Assembly (NCBI RefSeq): GCF_041435495.1
Contig: NZ_CP108644.1
Location: 6,557,501-6,621,500 of the forward strand
Direction of reading: 5' to 3'
From: Streptomyces sp. NBC_01116
Lineage (GTDB): Bacteria; Actinomycetota; Actinomycetes; Streptomycetales; Streptomycetaceae
DNA length: 64,000 nucleotides
The notes under the pieces were generated by a model that saw only the letters and a list, made by a program, of their open reading frames with translations, made no database searches and had not been told where the DNA came from. Shown here piece after piece: positions 17,011 through 26,580 of the stretch; within the stretch, counting starts at the first letter, position 1; each line of letters opens with the position of its first letter. A program made the translations under genes and the position numbers.

Positions 17011-18333
17011 TCAGTCGCCGAGGACCCGCCGCAGGTAGTCGTTGCCGAACAGGCGGTCCGGGTCCAGCCGGTCGCGCAGCGCGGTGAACTCGCCGAAGCG
17101 CGGGTAGACCTCCGCCAGATAGGCCGCGTCGCGCGTGTGGATCTTGCCCCAGTGCGGGCGGCCGGCGTGCGCGGTCATGATCCGCTCGACCGCGGTGAAG
17201 TACGACCGGTGGGGCGTGCCCTTGTAGAGGTGCACGGCGATGTAGGCGCTCTCCCGGCCCGAGGCGGTCGACAGGGCCATGTCGTCGGCCGGAGCGGTGC
17301 GCACCTCGACCGGGAAGCTGATCTTCAGCGGTGACCGCTCGACCATGGCCTTCAGCTCCCGCAGCACCGCCACCGCCTGCTCCCGCGGAACGGCGTACTC
17401 CATCTCCACGAACCGCACGCGGCGCGGGCTGGTGAACACCTTGTACGGGATGTCGGTGTACGTACGCGCCGACAGCGCCCGGCTGGAGAGCCTGGCGATC
17501 GAGGGGATCGTCGCCGGGACGGCGCGGCCGAGCGAACAGGCGACCTGGAAGACCCCGTTGGACAGCAGCTCGTCGTCGATCCAGCTGCTCACCCTCCCGG
17601 GCGGGGCGGCCGGTCCGGCGCTGCGGTTGTTGCGCTTGGTGTTGCAGTTCCCGGTGTGCGGGAACCAGTAGAACTCGAAGTGCTCGTTCTCGGCGACCAG
17701 GGCGTCGAAGTCCGCGGTGACCCGGTCGAAGCCCATCGGCTCCTCACGGGCCGTCAGCAGGAAGATCGGCTCCACGGCGAGGGTGACGGCGGTGATCACC
17801 CCGAGGGCGCCGAGCCCGATCCGGGCCGCCGCGAAGATCTCCGGGTTCTCCCGCTCCGAGCAGACCAGGACCGTGCCGTCGGCGGTGACCAGCTCCAGTG
17901 CGCGGATCTGCGCCGCTATCGACGCCGAGTCCCGGCCGGTGCCGTGCGTGCCGGTGGAGGTCGCCCCGGCGATCGTCTGCTCCATGATGTCGCCCATGTT
18001 CGTGAGCGACAGGCCCTCGCGGGCGAGCGCGGTGTTCAGCCGCTTGAGCGGAGTCCCCGCCTCCACCGTCACCGTCATCGACGCGCGGTCGATGTCCCGG
18101 ATCCCGGTGAGCAGGTCGGGGCGTATGAGCACCCCGTCCGTGGCGGCCGCCGCCGTGAAGGAGTGGCCCGCGCCGACCGGCTTCACCCGCAGGCCCTCCG
18201 CGCCCGCCCGGCGCAGCACGTCCGCGAGCTCGTCCACGGACGCGGGGGACTCGGTGCGGGCGGGCCGGGCGGTGACGGTGCCCGCCCAGTTACGCCACGC
18301 GCTCGTCGTCGTCCGTGCGTAGGTGTCGGTCAT
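17011..18333 (-). CDS. FAD-dependent D-arabinono-1,4-lactone oxidase-like oxidoreductase
   Basis: 440 aa, VAO/PCMH flavoprotein. The N-terminal FAD-binding domain (about 15-190) includes VGAGHSFTAAA near 57, where the His is the usual covalent flavin anchor in the lactone/alditol oxidase group. The C-terminal ALO domain ends with the diagnostic RPHWGKIH motif and a LDPDRLFGNDYLRRVLG tail. Members oxidise sugar lactones, alditols or related polyols, making hydrogen peroxide. The start lies 44 bases inside the end of the upstream MFS gene, so the two are co-translated and the transporter may bring in or export the substrate. Confidence 0.88.
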   Translation of the reverse strand: MTDTYARTTTSAWRNWAGTVTARPARTESPASVDELADVLRRAGAEGLRVKPVGAGHSFTAAAATDGVLIRPDLLTGIRDIDRASMTVTVEAGTPLKRLNTALAREGLSLTNMGDIMEQTIAGATSTGTHGTGRDSASIAAQIRALELVTADGTVLVCSERENPEIFAAARIGLGALGVITAVTLAVEPIFLLTAREEPMGFDRVTADFDALVAENEHFEFYWFPHTGNCNTKRNNRSAGPAAPPGRVSSWIDDELLSNGVFQVACSLGRAVPATIPSIARLSSRALSARTYTDIPYKVFTSPRRVRFVEMEYAVPREQAVAVLRELKAMVERSPLKISFPVEVRTAPADDMALSTASGRESAYIAVHLYKGTPHRSYFTAVERIMTAHAGRPHWGKIHTRDAAYLAEVYPRFGEFTALRDRLDPDRLFGNDYLRRVLGD

Positions 18334-19537
18334 CTTCCCCGCGCCCTCCCGTCGCAGCCGGCCCGGCCAGCCGGCGATATCCCAGGACCGCCACCGCCGC
18401 CGCGAGCGCTCCCGCCACGACGGGCACCGCGTACCCCGCCTTCGCCCCGGCGGCGTCGACCACCCAGCCGGCGGCCGAGGAGCCGAGCGCCACTCCGACC
18501 GCGAGCCCGGTACTGGTCCAGGTCATGCCCTCGGTCAGCTTGGTGCGCGGTACGTGCGCTTCGACGAGGGCCATGGTGGTGACCATCGTCGGTGCGATGG
18601 CGAGGCCCGCGACAAAGAGCGCCACGGCCAGCAACGGAAGGTTCCCGGCCAGTAGGAGGGGGATCATACTCACGGCCATCGCGCAGACACCCACCAGCCA
18701 CCTGGTCGAGGGGTTCCCCTTCAGGTGCAGCAGCCCGAACACGGCCCCCGCGAGACACGAACCGAGCGCGTAGACGGCCAGCACCAGGGAGGCGGCGGCC
18801 TTGTGCCCGCGCTCCTCGGCGAAGGCCACGGTCACCACGTCCACGCCCCCGAAGATCGCGCCCGTCGCCACGAAGGTGGCCACCAGGACCTGGAGTCCCC
18901 GCGAGCGCAGCGCCGATCCCCCGGTGTGCAGCGACTTCGGGTGCGGCACCGGCTCGGTCGCCCGCTGCGCGGTCAGCCAGAAGACGCCGACCAGCAGGAA
19001 GCCGGCCGCGATCAGCGGCCCCGCCTCCGGGAACCAGGCGGTGGACAGACCGATGGAGATGATCGGGCCGAAGATGAAGCACACCTCGTCGATGATCGAC
19101 TCCCACGCGTACGCGGTGTGCAGATCCCGGCTGGAGCCCCGGTAGATCTCCGCCCAGCGGGACCGGATCATCGACCCCACGCTCGGCACACAGCCCGCGC
19201 CCGCCGCGAAGACGAACAGCGTCCACTCCGGAGCCCCCTGCTGGGCGCAGATCAGCAGGCCCGCCACCGCCGCCACCGCGACCAGCGTGACCGGGCGGAG
19301 CACCCGGCGCTGCCCGTAGCGGTCGACCAGCCGGGAGACCTGGGGGCCGCAGACCGCCGCCGACATCGCCAGGGTCGCCGAGAGCGCCCCGGCCAGCCCG
19401 TAGCGGCCGGTGAGCTGGGAGATCATGGTGACGACGCCGATGCCCATCATGGACAACGGCATCCGGCCGAAGAAGCCCGCCGCGGAGAACTCCTTGGAGC
19501 CGGGGGCGGAGAAGATGGCGCGGTAGGGGCTGGGCAA
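18290..19537 (-). CDS. MFS transporter
   Basis: 415 aa with about 12 hydrophobic segments. The loop SRLVDRYGQRRVLRP after the second helix is the MFS motif-A region. There is no clear substrate signature; relatives are drug or sugar efflux pumps. It is first in a two-gene operon and overlaps the downstream flavin oxidase by 44 bases. Its promoter shares the 233-base gap with divergent ferrochelatase. Confidence 0.85.
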   Translation of the reverse strand: MPSPYRAIFSAPGSKEFSAAGFFGRMPLSMMGIGVVTMISQLTGRYGLAGALSATLAMSAAVCGPQVSRLVDRYGQRRVLRPVTLVAVAAVAGLLICAQQGAPEWTLFVFAAGAGCVPSVGSMIRSRWAEIYRGSSRDLHTAYAWESIIDEVCFIFGPIISIGLSTAWFPEAGPLIAAGFLLVGVFWLTAQRATEPVPHPKSLHTGGSALRSRGLQVLVATFVATGAIFGGVDVVTVAFAEERGHKAAASLVLAVYALGSCLAGAVFGLLHLKGNPSTRWLVGVCAMAVSMIPLLLAGNLPLLAVALFVAGLAIAPTMVTTMALVEAHVPRTKLTEGMTWTSTGLAVGVALGSSAAGWVVDAAGAKAGYAVPVVAGALAAAVAVLGYRRLAGPAATGGRGEDDRHLRTDDDERVA

Positions 19538-19770
19538 GGGGTACTCCGGTCGCGTGCCTGTCAGGCGTATAGCTGGCCGATACAGCTTACGGCCGGACGG
19601 ACGTCCCGGGCACCGTAATCCGGGCGGCGCCCCGCGAGCGGCGGGGCGCCCGGCCGCCGGGATTCCCGGCCTTCCCCGGTCCTTCCGGCCGGTCCCTCCG
19701 AACGGTCTTTCCGACGGGGCGTCGGATGTCGGTTGCCGCCCTGTCGGAGGCGGGTGGCAGGATCGGTGCC

Positions 19771-20898
19771 ATGTCCGATCTGCGCGATCCCGCTCCCTAC
19801 GACGCCCTGCTGCTGCTCTCCTTCGGCGGCCCCGAGGGCCCGGACGACGTGGTCCCGTTCCTGGCGAACGTGACCCGCGGCCGAGGCATCCCCGAGGAAC
19901 GCCTCAAGGAGGTCGGCAAGCACTACTTCCTGTTCGGCGGGGTCAGCCCGATCAACGCGCAGAACCGCGCGCTGCTCGACGCCCTGCGCAAGGACTTCGC
20001 GGAGCACGGCCCGGATCTCCCGGTCTACTGGGGCAACCGCAACTGGGCCCCGTACCTGACCGACGTCCTGCGCGAGATGACCGCCGACGGCCACCGCCGG
20101 ATCGCCGTCCTCGCCACCAGCGCCTACGCCTCCTACTCGGGCTGCCGCCAGTACCGCGAGAACCTCGCCGAGTCCCTGGCCGCCCTGGAGGCCGGGGGGC
20201 TGGAGGTGCCCCGGGTCGACAAGCTGCGGCACTACTTCAACCACCCCGGCTTCGTGACGCCCATGGCGGACGGCGTCCTCGCCTCGCTCGCCGACCTCCC
20301 CGAGGACGTCCGCGCGGGCGCGCACATCGCGTTCACCACCCACTCCATCCCGACCTCCGCCGCCGATGCCTCGGGCCCGGCCGACGCGCACGGCGACGGC
20401 GGCGCGTACGTCGCCGAGCACCTCGACGTGGCCCGGCTGATCATCGAGGCGGTGCGCGAGGAGACCGGCATCGCGTACCCGTGGCAGCTCGTCTACCAGT
20501 CCCGCAGCGGCGCCCCGCACATCCCGTGGCTGGAGCCCGACATCTGCGACCACCTGGAGACCCTGAGCGACGAGGGAGCCCCCGCGGTCGTGATGGCGCC
20601 CATCGGCTTCGTCTCGGACCACATGGAGGTCCTGTACGACCTCGACACCGAGGCCGCCGCGAAGGCCGCCGAGATCGGCCTGCCGGTCCGCCGGTCCGCC
20701 ACGGTGGGCGACGATCCGCGCTTCGCCGCCGCCGTACGGGAGCTGCTCCTGGAGCGCGCCGCGACCGAGCGCGGCCGGACGGTGGAGCGCTGCGCGCTGG
20801 GGTCCCTGGGTCCCTCCCACGACCTCTGTCCGGTCGGCTGCTGCCCCGCCAGGGCCCCGAAACCCGCCGCCGCGGGCGCCGACAGCCCGTACGCGTAG
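19771..20898 (+). CDS. hemH: ferrochelatase (coproporphyrin-dependent type)
   Basis: 375 aa starting MSDLRDPAPYDALLLLSFGGPEGPDD. It inserts iron into the porphyrin ring; in actinobacteria the substrate is coproporphyrin III (the enzyme is also called CpfC). Seen in the sequence: LLSFGGPEGPDDV at the N-terminus, TTHSIPTS near 190 (catalytic His region), WQLVYQSRSGAPHIPWLEPD and PIGFVSDHMEVLYDLD. The C-terminus carries a Cys cluster (ERCALGS and LCPVGCCPAR) compatible with the [2Fe-2S] cluster of actinobacterial ferrochelatases. Confidence 0.94.
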   Translation: MSDLRDPAPYDALLLLSFGGPEGPDDVVPFLANVTRGRGIPEERLKEVGKHYFLFGGVSPINAQNRALLDALRKDFAEHGPDLPVYWGNRNWAPYLTDVLREMTADGHRRIAVLATSAYASYSGCRQYRENLAESLAALEAGGLEVPRVDKLRHYFNHPGFVTPMADGVLASLADLPEDVRAGAHIAFTTHSIPTSAADASGPADAHGDGGAYVAEHLDVARLIIEAVREETGIAYPWQLVYQSRSGAPHIPWLEPDICDHLETLSDEGAPAVVMAPIGFVSDHMEVLYDLDTEAAAKAAEIGLPVRRSATVGDDPRFAAAVRELLLERAATERGRTVERCALGSLGPSHDLCPVGCCPARAPKPAAAGADSPYA

Positions 20899-20943
20899 CC
20901 CGTAGGACCGCCTGTCCGTACGCACCGACCCCTTGGGAGCGCC

Positions 20944-21744
20944 GTGACCGACCCCGCCCTGTCCGAACTGCTCGACCTCGCCCTGGAGGCCGCCCGCCGC
21001 GCCGGAGCCCTGCTGCGCGACGGCCGCCCGGCCGACCTGGGGGTGGCCGCGACCAAGTCCAGCCCCATCGACGTGGTCACCGAGATGGACATCGCCGCCG
21101 AGAAGCTGATCACCGGCTACCTCTCCGACTTCCGCCCCGACGACGGCTTCCTCGGCGAGGAGGGGGCCAGCTCCCCGGGCAGCACCGGCATCCGCTGGGT
21201 CATCGACCCGCTCGACGGCACGGTGAACTACCTCTACGGCCTGCCCACGTGGGCGGTCTCCATCGCCGCGGAGCGCGACGGGGAGCGGGTCGTGGGCGTC
21301 GTCGAGGCCCCGATGCGCCGGGAGACCTACCGGGCGGTCCTCGGCGGCGGTGCGTTCGCGAACGGCGAAGCCCTGCGCTGCCGGCCCGCCCCGCCGCTGG
21401 ACCAGGCGCTCGTCTCGACCGGTTTCAACTACGTGGGACACGTCCGCGCCCACCAGGCGGACGTCGCCCAGCGGCTGATCCCCCGGCTCCGGGACATCCG
21501 GCGCAGCGGCTCGGCGGCCGTCGACCTCTGCGACGTGGCGGCGGGCCGGCTGGACGGCTACTACGAGCGCGGGCTGCACCCCTGGGACCTGGCGGCGGGC
21601 GACCTCATCGCCCGGGAGGCGGGCGCACTGACCGGCGGCCGTCCGGGACTGCCCGCCGACGGGGACCTGACGGTGGCCGCGACCCCCGGTGTCTTCGAGC
21701 CGCTGCAGGCCGCACTCGACGAGCTGGGCGCCTGGCACGACTGA
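20944..21744 (+). CDS. inositol-1-phosphatase family protein
   Basis: 266 aa from the GTG at 20944. The IMPase metal motifs are intact: DVVTEMDIAAEK near 42, EEG near 74, DPLDGTVNY near 92 and WDLAAGDLIAREAGA near 215. Members dephosphorylate myo-inositol phosphate, histidinol phosphate, fructose bisphosphate or PAP using magnesium; the true substrate is not evident. It follows ferrochelatase by 45 bases on the same strand and is closed by a strong hairpin. Confidence 0.9.
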   Translation: MTDPALSELLDLALEAARRAGALLRDGRPADLGVAATKSSPIDVVTEMDIAAEKLITGYLSDFRPDDGFLGEEGASSPGSTGIRWVIDPLDGTVNYLYGLPTWAVSIAAERDGERVVGVVEAPMRRETYRAVLGGGAFANGEALRCRPAPPLDQALVSTGFNYVGHVRAHQADVAQRLIPRLRDIRRSGSAAVDLCDVAAGRLDGYYERGLHPWDLAAGDLIAREAGALTGGRPGLPADGDLTVAATPGVFEPLQAALDELGAWHD

Positions 21745-21795
21745 CGGGCCCCGCCCCGAGGAAGGCCCTGGCGGGGGGCCTGAGGGCACCGCACA

Positions 21796-21843
21796 CGCCA
21801 CGGGGCCCCGGGACACCGTCATGGTGTCCGGGGCCCCGTGGCG
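21796..21843. terminator. strong bidirectional terminator
   Basis: About 21-bp GC-rich stem (21796-21817 with 21823-21843, one bulge) around a 5-base loop, between the convergent IMPase gene and a small gene. Confidence 0.78.
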
Positions 21844-21849
21844 TACGGC

Positions 21850-22023
21850 TCAGACGCTGGTGGCGCCGATCTCCACGCCGTGCTCGGCGGCGAGCCGGCG
21901 CAGATCGTCCAGCTCGCCCTGCTCGACGTCCGCGAGGAAGTCGTCGCCGTCCTCGCGGGCCCGGGTGAGGACGGTCTCGGTCGTCTTGATGCGTTGCAGC
22001 AGACCTGCGGTGAAAGCGTCCAT
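21850..22023 (-). CDS. small conserved hypothetical protein
   Basis: 57 aa starting MDAFTAGLLQRIKTTETVLTR; a GTG/ATG a few codons upstream (MRGRI) is possible. Predicted as two amphipathic helices with many acidic residues (ARDEGDDFLADVEQGELDDL-like), with no signal peptide. It lies divergent to cutR and convergent to the IMPase gene. No function can be assigned; its codon use is normal for the host, which supports a real gene. Confidence 0.6.
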   Translation of the reverse strand: MDAFTAGLLQRIKTTETVLTRAREDGDDFLADVEQGELDDLRRLAAEHGVEIGATSV

Positions 22024-22405
22024 GATGCGCCCCCTCATCGTGGGTCGGTGGCACGGGGGTGTGCCCGGGATCCCTCCGGCCGGGGGGCCGGAGGAGCGGG
22101 TGATCGCGCCGCCGCTCCGGGGAAAAGAAGCGGGCAGTGGCATGCCACGTGACAGGCGTGATCGCGGGTGTGAAGCCCTCTTCCCCGCGCCACGGTTCGG
22201 AGAAACCTCAACTGGCCCGCAAATCCGGCGGTTTCCCGGCGGGCCGCCGCCGGGAGGCCGGGCCGCCGCCGTCTTACCGCCGGTTTATGCGTGTTGCGGG
22301 CAGGATGTAGGCGCACAGTCGGTCATCGCTGCCCGTGTCCGGGCGGGCCCCACGTGGGCCGCCGGCTCTGTGAACCCATCGAAGGACCGAAGGAAGGACT
22401 GCGCC
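22024..22405. other. intergenic region upstream of cutRS
   Basis: 382 bases with promoters for the divergent small gene and cutR. A perfect 12-bp palindrome GTGGCATGCCAC (22137-22148) stands out as a possible operator. I see no gene. Confidence 0.45.
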
Positions 22406-23059
22406 GTGCGCGTACTCGTCGTCGAGGACGAGCAGCTGCTCGCCGATGCGGTGGCCACCGGACTGCGCCGGGAGGCCATGGCCGTCGACGTCGTCTACGA
22501 CGGTGCCGCGGCCCTGGAGCGCATCGGGGTCAACGACTACGACGTCGTCGTGCTGGACCGGGACCTCCCGGTGGTGCACGGGGACGACGTCTGCCGCAGG
22601 ATCGTCGAACTGGGCATGCCCACCCGGGTGCTCATGCTCACCGCGTCCGGCGACGTCAGCGACCGGGTCGAGGGCCTGGAGCTGGGCGCGGACGACTACC
22701 TGCCCAAGCCCTTCGCGTTCAGCGAGCTGACCGCCCGGGTGCGCGCGCTGGGCCGCCGTACGACGGTGGCGCTGCCGCCGGTCCTGGAGCGCGCCGGCAT
22801 CAAGCTCGACCCGAACCGCCGCGAGGTCTTCCGCGACGAGGCGGAGATCCAGCTCGCCCCGAAGGAGTTCGCGGTGCTGGAGGTCCTCATGCGCAGCGAG
22901 GGCGCGGTCGTCTCGGCGGAACAGCTGCTGGAGAAGGCCTGGGACGAGAACACCGATCCCTTCACCAACGTGGTGCGCGTCACGGTCATGACGCTCCGCC
23001 GCAAGCTCGGCGAACCGCCCGTCATCGTCACCGTGCCGGGCTCCGGATACCGGATCTGA
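22406..23059 (+). CDS. cutR: response regulator CutR (OmpR/PhoB type)
   Basis: 217 aa from the GTG at 22406 with AAGGAAGG upstream. Receiver domain (1-115) with acidic pocket E7/D8, phospho-acceptor D51 (VVVLDRDLP) and Lys in PKPF near 101; winged-helix DNA-binding domain at about 125-217. It is followed after 5 bases by the cognate kinase. In Streptomyces CutRS affects antibiotic production and, per recent work, extracellular protein-folding stress. Longer upstream reading frames are artefacts of GC bias. Confidence 0.94.
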   Translation: MRVLVVEDEQLLADAVATGLRREAMAVDVVYDGAAALERIGVNDYDVVVLDRDLPVVHGDDVCRRIVELGMPTRVLMLTASGDVSDRVEGLELGADDYLPKPFAFSELTARVRALGRRTTVALPPVLERAGIKLDPNRREVFRDEAEIQLAPKEFAVLEVLMRSEGAVVSAEQLLEKAWDENTDPFTNVVRVTVMTLRRKLGEPPVIVTVPGSGYRI

Positions 23060-23064
23060 GGATC

Positions 23065-24297
23065 ATGGCCACCACCCCCGGGCCCTCCGCGGCGCCTCCG
23101 AAACCCACCTGGGAGCCCAAGCAGCAGGAGCCCCCGTACCCCTGGCTGCGCCCGACCATCCGGATACGGCTCACGCTGCTGTACGGCGGGATGTTCCTGA
23201 TCGCGGGCATCGTGCTGCTGTCGATCATCTACATGCTGGCGGCGCAGGCACTGAGCGTCGGCACGGATCTGCCGTTCGAGATCGTCAGCGGCAAGGTCAC
23301 CAGCGAGATCTGCGACCTGCCCCCGAACGCCAGCCCGGACGCCTTCAACGCGGCGATGAACGCCTGCGTCAACCACCAGCGCAAGGCGGCGCTGGAAACC
23401 CTGCTCAACCGTTCGCTGCTCGCCCTGGTCGGCCTCAGCGTGATCGCGTTCGCCTTCGGCTACGCCATGGCCGGACGCGTGCTGTCCCCGCTCGGCCGGA
23501 TCACCCGGACCGCGCGCCGGGTGGCCGGGACCGACCTCACCCGTCGGATCGAGCTGGACGGCCCGGACGACGAGCTGAAGGAGCTGGCGGACACCTTCGA
23601 CGACATGCTGGACCGGCTGGAGCGGGCTTTCACCGCGCAGCAGCGCTTCGTCGGCAACGCCTCGCACGAGCTGCGCACCCCGCTGGCGATCAACCGCACC
23701 CTGCTGGAGGTCCATCTCTCCGACCCGGAGGCCCCGCCGGAGCTCCAGCAGCTCGGCAAGACCCTCCTGGCCACCAACGAGCGCAGCGAGCAGCTCGTCG
23801 AGGGCCTGCTGCTGCTGGCCCGCAGCGACAACCAGATCGTCGAGCGCAAGCCGGTCGACCTCGCGGAGGTCGCCGAGCGCGCCATCGACCAGGCACGGTC
23901 GGAGGCGGTGGCGAAGAAGGTCGAGGTCCGGGGCGAGCGGGCCACGGCGGTGGTCCAGGGCAACGGCGTCCTGCTGGAGCGGATCGCGCTGAACCTCGTG
24001 CAGAACGCCGTGCGCTACAACGTGCCCGAGGACGGCTGGGTGGAGGTCACCACCGAGGCGCGGGACGGCCAGGCCCTGCTCGTCGTCTCGAACACCGGAC
24101 CGGTGGTCCCGGCCTACGAGATCGACAACCTCTTCGAGCCCTTCAGGCGGCTGCGTACGGAGCGCACGGGCAGCGACAAGGGGGTCGGGCTCGGCCTGTC
24201 GATCGCGCGGTCCGTCGCGCGGGCCCACGGAGGCCGTATCATCGCGGAGCCCCGCGAGGGCGGTGGTCTCGTGATGCGCGTCACCCTGCCGGTCTGA
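23065..24297 (+). CDS. cutS: sensor histidine kinase CutS
   Basis: 410 aa. TM1 (about 36-62), short extracellular sensor loop (about 63-114), TM2 (about 115-138), HAMP (about 138-190), HisKA with phospho-acceptor H201 (NASHELRTPLAI) and an HATPase domain with VQNAVRYN and GVGLGLSIA boxes. The sensor loop holds just two cysteines, C83 and C101, which could form a disulfide and act as a redox or folding sensor. It is in an operon with cutR. Confidence 0.93.
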   Translation: MATTPGPSAAPPKPTWEPKQQEPPYPWLRPTIRIRLTLLYGGMFLIAGIVLLSIIYMLAAQALSVGTDLPFEIVSGKVTSEICDLPPNASPDAFNAAMNACVNHQRKAALETLLNRSLLALVGLSVIAFAFGYAMAGRVLSPLGRITRTARRVAGTDLTRRIELDGPDDELKELADTFDDMLDRLERAFTAQQRFVGNASHELRTPLAINRTLLEVHLSDPEAPPELQQLGKTLLATNERSEQLVEGLLLLARSDNQIVERKPVDLAEVAERAIDQARSEAVAKKVEVRGERATAVVQGNGVLLERIALNLVQNAVRYNVPEDGWVEVTTEARDGQALLVVSNTGPVVPAYEIDNLFEPFRRLRTERTGSDKGVGLGLSIARSVARAHGGRIIAEPREGGGLVMRVTLPV

Positions 24298-24702
24298 GAG
24301 GCTGCACGATGTGACTCGGCACCGAATCTTCATGTTCGCTTTGGGCGGAATTTTCAGGACCCGTTCCCGGGCGATTCGTGTGTGATCGATCACAGAGCCG
24401 ATTTTCCGGTCATCTACTCTCCGTGATCGCGACTCCGTCGGAAAGCCGGTAATCGTCCGGGTTTTCGAGGATCGTTATCACGGGAAGTACACGGGGTGGC
24501 ACCCGTGAACTGCGCAGTCGGGACCGTGTACGGTCCCCATCGCCACCCAAGCCGAGCCTCGCCGAGGCGCCCGGTTGGGTGTCGATTGAGTAACAGACCT
24601 TGATGTGAGGCAAAATCTCCGCCTCAGGTCGGGCACAAGTCCGGCCTCTCACGCGTTACGTGCGCTGAGACACCCGTAGACACCCAAGAGGGGGAGAGCG
24701 AC
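24298..24702. other. long leader/promoter region before the DUF4193 gene
   Basis: 405 bases, visibly less GC-rich than the surroundings near 24370-24470. A hairpin with CACCCA/TGGGTG outer pairs lies near 24546-24581. No coding frame with host-like codon use was found. It probably contains a strong promoter and a long 5' leader for the downstream gene. Confidence 0.45.
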
Positions 24703-24999
24703 ATGGCGACGGATTACGACACCCCACGCAAGACCGACGACGATGTGGACCAGGACAGCCTCGAAGAGCTCAAGGCACGTCGGAGCGACAAGACGGCGTC
24801 CGCCGTCGACGTCGACGAATTCGACGCGGCCGAAGGACTCGAACTGCCCGGCGCGGACCTCTCCAACGAGGAGCTGGCCGTCCGGGTGCTGCCCAAGCAG
24901 GCCGATGAGTTCACCTGCATGAGCTGCTTCCTGGTGCACCACCGCAGCCAGCTGGCCCGCGAGAAGAACGGTCAGCCCATCTGCCGCGACTGCGACTGA
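24703..24999 (+). CDS. DUF4193 family small zinc-ribbon-like protein
   Basis: 98 aa, acidic N-terminal half (D/E-rich, about 10-65), then a Cys motif CMSC near 72 and CRDC at the extreme C-terminus, a likely zinc knuckle. The family is conserved across actinobacteria next to dut and DUF3710/DUF3093 genes. GGGGGAGAG precedes the ATG. The function is unknown; similar size and charge to RNA-polymerase or nucleic-acid-associated factors is only suggestive. Confidence 0.85.
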   Translation: MATDYDTPRKTDDDVDQDSLEELKARRSDKTASAVDVDEFDAAEGLELPGADLSNEELAVRVLPKQADEFTCMSCFLVHHRSQLAREKNGQPICRDCD

Positions 25000-25012
25000 G
25001 GTCGAGTCGGCC

Positions 25013-25966
25013 GTGGCAGGCGAGACACCGTTCCGGAAGCGGCGCCCCTGGCGCCGGCACGGCCCGGGGACGAACCAGGACGGTACGGGCGGCACAGGCC
25101 CGGCAGAAGGCGGCAACGCGTCTGCCGAGCGGTCCGCCGCCCTGCCGGATCACTCCGGCAGTTCCGACGACGAGCGGGGCCGTTCGGCCTCGCTCGAGGT
25201 GGCCGGGGCGGCAACGTCGCCGGACCGGCCCGCAGAGCAGGATCGGGCGGAGCCCACGACCGGGGGCCGTCTGCACGCGGTGAGACGGGGTGTGGGCAAG
25301 GGCCGGGACAGCGCGAAGGCACTGGCCGCACAGCTGGCCGACCGCATCATCGACACGGCCCCGCGCGTGCCGGTGCGCGACCTCGCCACCCTGCGGAAGC
25401 AGTTCCCCGGGCTGGGGCCCGAAGAGCTGGCCGACAAGCTGGTCACGGGAGCCTGCCGGGCCACCGCGACCGTCGGCGCAGGCATCGGGGCCGCCGCCAT
25501 GATGCCCGTACCGCCCGCCATGATCGCCGAGCTGGCGGCGGAGGTGACCGGCGTCGCCGCGATCGAGATGAAGCTCGTCGCCGAGCTCCACGAGGTCTAC
25601 GGCCGCCGACCCCCCGGCAATCTCGGCCAGCGCAGCACCGCGTATCTGACGTCGTGGACGGAGGAGCGCGGCATCGACGTCACGCGCCCCACCACGCTCA
25701 ACGCCGCCCTGGGCGGCCAGATGAAGCGCGAGCTGCGCCAGCAGATCATGAAGCGCATGGCGCGCAATCTGCCCAACCTGATCCCGTTCATGATCGGCGC
25801 CGCCGTCGGCGCCACGATGAACCGCCGTGACACCCGCAAGCTCGCCGACCGGGTCAGGAACGACCTGCGCAAGGACCGGATCCCCTGGGACCGGCTGCCC
25901 GCGCTCCCCGCGCTGGAACAGCCCCTGGACCCGGCCGAGCTGCCCAAGGAGATCGAGGGCCCCTGA
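25013..25966 (+). CDS. EcsC-like conserved hypothetical protein
   Basis: 317 aa from a GTG 13 bases after the DUF4193 stop. The first about 90 residues are charged and disordered. The rest is helical with two Gly/Ala-rich hydrophobic stretches (about 150-185, TVGAGIGAAAMMPVPPAMIAEL; about 260-275, IPFMIGAAVGATMNRR), a pattern like the EcsC family. No catalytic motif is visible. It may associate with the membrane. It probably forms an operon with the DUF4193 gene. Confidence 0.65.
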   Translation: MAGETPFRKRRPWRRHGPGTNQDGTGGTGPAEGGNASAERSAALPDHSGSSDDERGRSASLEVAGAATSPDRPAEQDRAEPTTGGRLHAVRRGVGKGRDSAKALAAQLADRIIDTAPRVPVRDLATLRKQFPGLGPEELADKLVTGACRATATVGAGIGAAAMMPVPPAMIAELAAEVTGVAAIEMKLVAELHEVYGRRPPGNLGQRSTAYLTSWTEERGIDVTRPTTLNAALGGQMKRELRQQIMKRMARNLPNLIPFMIGAAVGATMNRRDTRKLADRVRNDLRKDRIPWDRLPALPALEQPLDPAELPKEIEGP

Positions 25967-26063
25967 GCCTTCTCCGGAGCCCTCGCGTCAGGGCGTGCGC
26001 TGCGCTCGGGCCGGGACGGCGCTCGGGCGGTCGGGCGGCGCTCAGGCCGCCGCCGGACAGTGC

Positions 26064-26522
26064 TCAGGCCGTCGGGACGGTGCTCAGCGCCGCCGCCAGG
26101 CCCTGCGGGTTCCGGGTCGAGAGGTAGACGTACGGTGTCGGGTCGTCCGGGTCCGTGACCTCCACCCGCACCGCCGTCTCCACATAGCCGCGCAGCAGCA
26201 TGAACGCACGGGCGTCGGCCTTGTGCGTCCGCCAGGCCCGTGCCTCCTCGGCGTCCAGCACCTCGGGCTCACCGAGCGCCGACAGCGGGATCCGGGCGTC
26301 GCCTGCGACGAGCGCCCCCGCCACCACCCGGATCCGGGCGGAGCCGTAGCTGCTCACCAGGAGCGCGGCGGCGACCGTGCCGCCGGCCAGACCGGCGAGC
26401 AGCGGCAGGGTGCCCAACGGCAGAAGCATCAGAGCACAGGCGACACCGACCCCGAAGGCGATGAACCACCAGGAGCGGGGCGCGGTGAGACGTTCGTCGA
26501 AGGGCGGGGCGGAAGGCTGCAT
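26064..26522 (-). CDS. DUF3093 family membrane protein
   Basis: 152 aa with two transmembrane helices (about 18-38 and 42-58) and a soluble C-terminal domain containing the family pattern RIPLSALGEPEVLDAEEARAWR. The family is restricted to actinobacteria and sits opposite dut, as here. The function is unknown. It is divergent from the thioesterase/dut/DUF3710 operon. Confidence 0.85.
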   Translation of the reverse strand: MQPSAPPFDERLTAPRSWWFIAFGVGVACALMLLPLGTLPLLAGLAGGTVAAALLVSSYGSARIRVVAGALVAGDARIPLSALGEPEVLDAEEARAWRTHKADARAFMLLRGYVETAVRVEVTDPDDPTPYVYLSTRNPQGLAAALSTVPTA

Positions 26523-26580
26523 GGAACCAAGCTTGGCACGGCGCGACCGGCGGACCGCCGCGCGGGTAAGGTCTGCGCCT

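Noticed and set aside
21689..22405. Upstream extension of the cutR frame
   Set aside because: CutR begins with a typical receiver start at the GTG at 22406, with a good ribosome binding site; the extension is GC read-through.
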